Below, one piece after another: positions 63,431 through 64,000 of a stretch of DNA of 64,000 nt. Below the pieces are notes generated by a model that ran no database searches, was not told the DNA's origin, and saw only the letters and a list, made by a program, of their open reading frames with translations. The position numbers were made by a program, and so were the translations under genes. The number at the start of each line of letters is the position of its first letter. Position 1 is the stretch's first letter. The stretch lies in contig NZ_RHNU01000006.1 of NCBI RefSeq assembly GCF_003946015.1, forward strand, positions 1-64,000. Reading direction: 5' to 3'. The stretch comes from Companilactobacillus insicii. GTDB taxonomy: Bacteria > Bacillota > Bacilli > Lactobacillales > Lactobacillaceae.

Positions 63431-64000
63431 ATGAGTATAGTTATTGAATATGATTCTTTCCAAACGACTGATAAAGAACCGTTTGGAGCAGTCGAGAAAG
63501 CTACCAAAGTGGATTTTCAAATTAAAGTTCATGCTAGTGATGAAATTCAAAAAGTTGTTTTACATGTTGCTAAAGATGGTCATTGGGATACAGAACATCA
63601 GGTAGTTATGGATTTGAAAAATCCTTATTTTTATACTGACTTCGTGCCGAAGAGTTCTGGCTTATATTTTTATTATTTTGAAGTTAAGACTTTGAATGAA
63701 AGATGTTTTTATGGCTGCATTGATGGTGGCTTCGGTGGTGAAGGTACTATATATAACAATCGCCGAGATGTTCAAATGTATCAGTTGACAGTTGTTGATC
63801 ATGTTGAATCCATTCCTGATTGGTATAAGCATGGAGTGGCTTATCAAATCTTTGTAGACAGATTTAACAATGGTAATGCAGATAAACATGTGAATAATCC
63901 CAAGCCGAATAGTTTTATATATGGAAGAAAGACGGATTTACCAATGTATATTCGGAATAAAAAACAAGAAGTTGTTCGTTGGGACTTTTATGGTGGCAAT
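63431..64000 (+). CDS. Amylopullulanase/neopullulanase-like GH13, 3' end outside the window
   Basis: The first 190 codons of a gene that runs off the window. It starts at 63431 with AGGAGAA, 14 bases after glgP. Residues 1-110 look like a CBM34-type N-terminal domain (VVLHVAKDGHWDTE, DLKNPYFYTDFVPKSSGLYFYYFEV). The GH13 barrel begins at PDWYKHGVAYQIFVDRFNNGN. There is no signal peptide, so it is an intracellular debranching or maltodextrin-hydrolysing enzyme. In many lactobacilli such a gene follows glgP and is followed by a phosphoglucomutase gene. Confidence 0.85.
   Translation, partial: MSIVIEYDSFQTTDKEPFGAVEKATKVDFQIKVHASDEIQKVVLHVAKDGHWDTEHQVVMDLKNPYFYTDFVPKSSGLYFYYFEVKTLNERCFYGCIDGGFGGEGTIYNNRRDVQMYQLTVVDHVESIPDWYKHGVAYQIFVDRFNNGNADKHVNNPKPNSFIYGRKTDLPMYIRNKKQEVVRWDFYGGN

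Noticed and set aside
1-64000. CRISPR array, rRNA, insertion sequence, prophage or riboswitch
   Set aside because: No regularly spaced repeats, transposase or phage motifs, rRNA stretches, or recognisable T-box or riboswitch leaders were found on reading. Only the one tRNA was seen.

Overview
The window is AT-rich DNA from a Gram-positive of low G+C. Gene content points to a lactic acid bacterium of the Lactobacillaceae, perhaps near Companilactobacillus (genus is inference). The signs are PTS transporters, CcpA-type cre sites, a catabolic ornithine carbamoyltransferase and carbamate kinase pair, a soluble fumarate reductase, WxL-like and SLAP surface proteins, and a glgBCDAP operon.

1-2.4 kb: an orphan PTS EIIA-like protein, two AT-rich lipoproteins and a small membrane protein with a Gly/Met/His tail. 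2.5-27 kb: a large locus for N-glycan use. It encodes an ABC importer (two permeases and two tandem paralogous binding lipoproteins), a GH20 hexosaminidase, a YesL/YesM/YesN-type membrane protein, sensor and regulator set, a ROK kinase, GH92, GH125 and GH38 alpha-mannosidases, a GntR-LacI type repressor, an MsmK-type ATPase, a PucR-type regulator, a GH1 enzyme and a secreted GH18 endo-beta-N-acetylglucosaminidase with SLAP-like C-terminal repeats. The inferred scheme is that the surface enzyme cuts high-mannose glycans off glycoproteins, the ABC system imports them, and cytoplasmic glycosidases and the ROK kinase dismantle them. cre-like sites precede four of the transcription units.

27-36 kb: a small acidic protein, a divergent PEP carboxykinase-like protein, tRNA-Asn, a GlnK/GlnL-like two-component system, and divergent from it arcB, arcC and a YfcC-type permease, with no arginine deiminase gene. 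35.8-44.6 kb: an NrtR-type Nudix regulator with an MFS (NiaP-like) transporter, two tandem histidine phosphatases, a frameshifted NAD(P)-binding gene, a flavodoxin, and fumC plus a fumarate reductase flavoprotein with a LysR regulator (the reductive malate/fumarate/succinate branch). 44.6-55 kb: a secreted nuclease with a coiled-coil partner, a GntR-controlled mannose-family PTS, a cysteine desulfidase/serine dehydratase-like protein, and two divergent WxL-like surface proteins. 55.3 kb to the edge: the glycogen operon glgBCDAP and the start of an amylopullulanase gene cut by the window end.

A long self-complementary repeat occurs in full at 13441-13602 and 27077-27244, with a truncated copy at 187-250. 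The two full copies differ in sequence, but their arms have changed together so each still folds. No rRNA, CRISPR array, transposase or prophage gene was seen. All family names come from reading motifs by eye, not from database searches.
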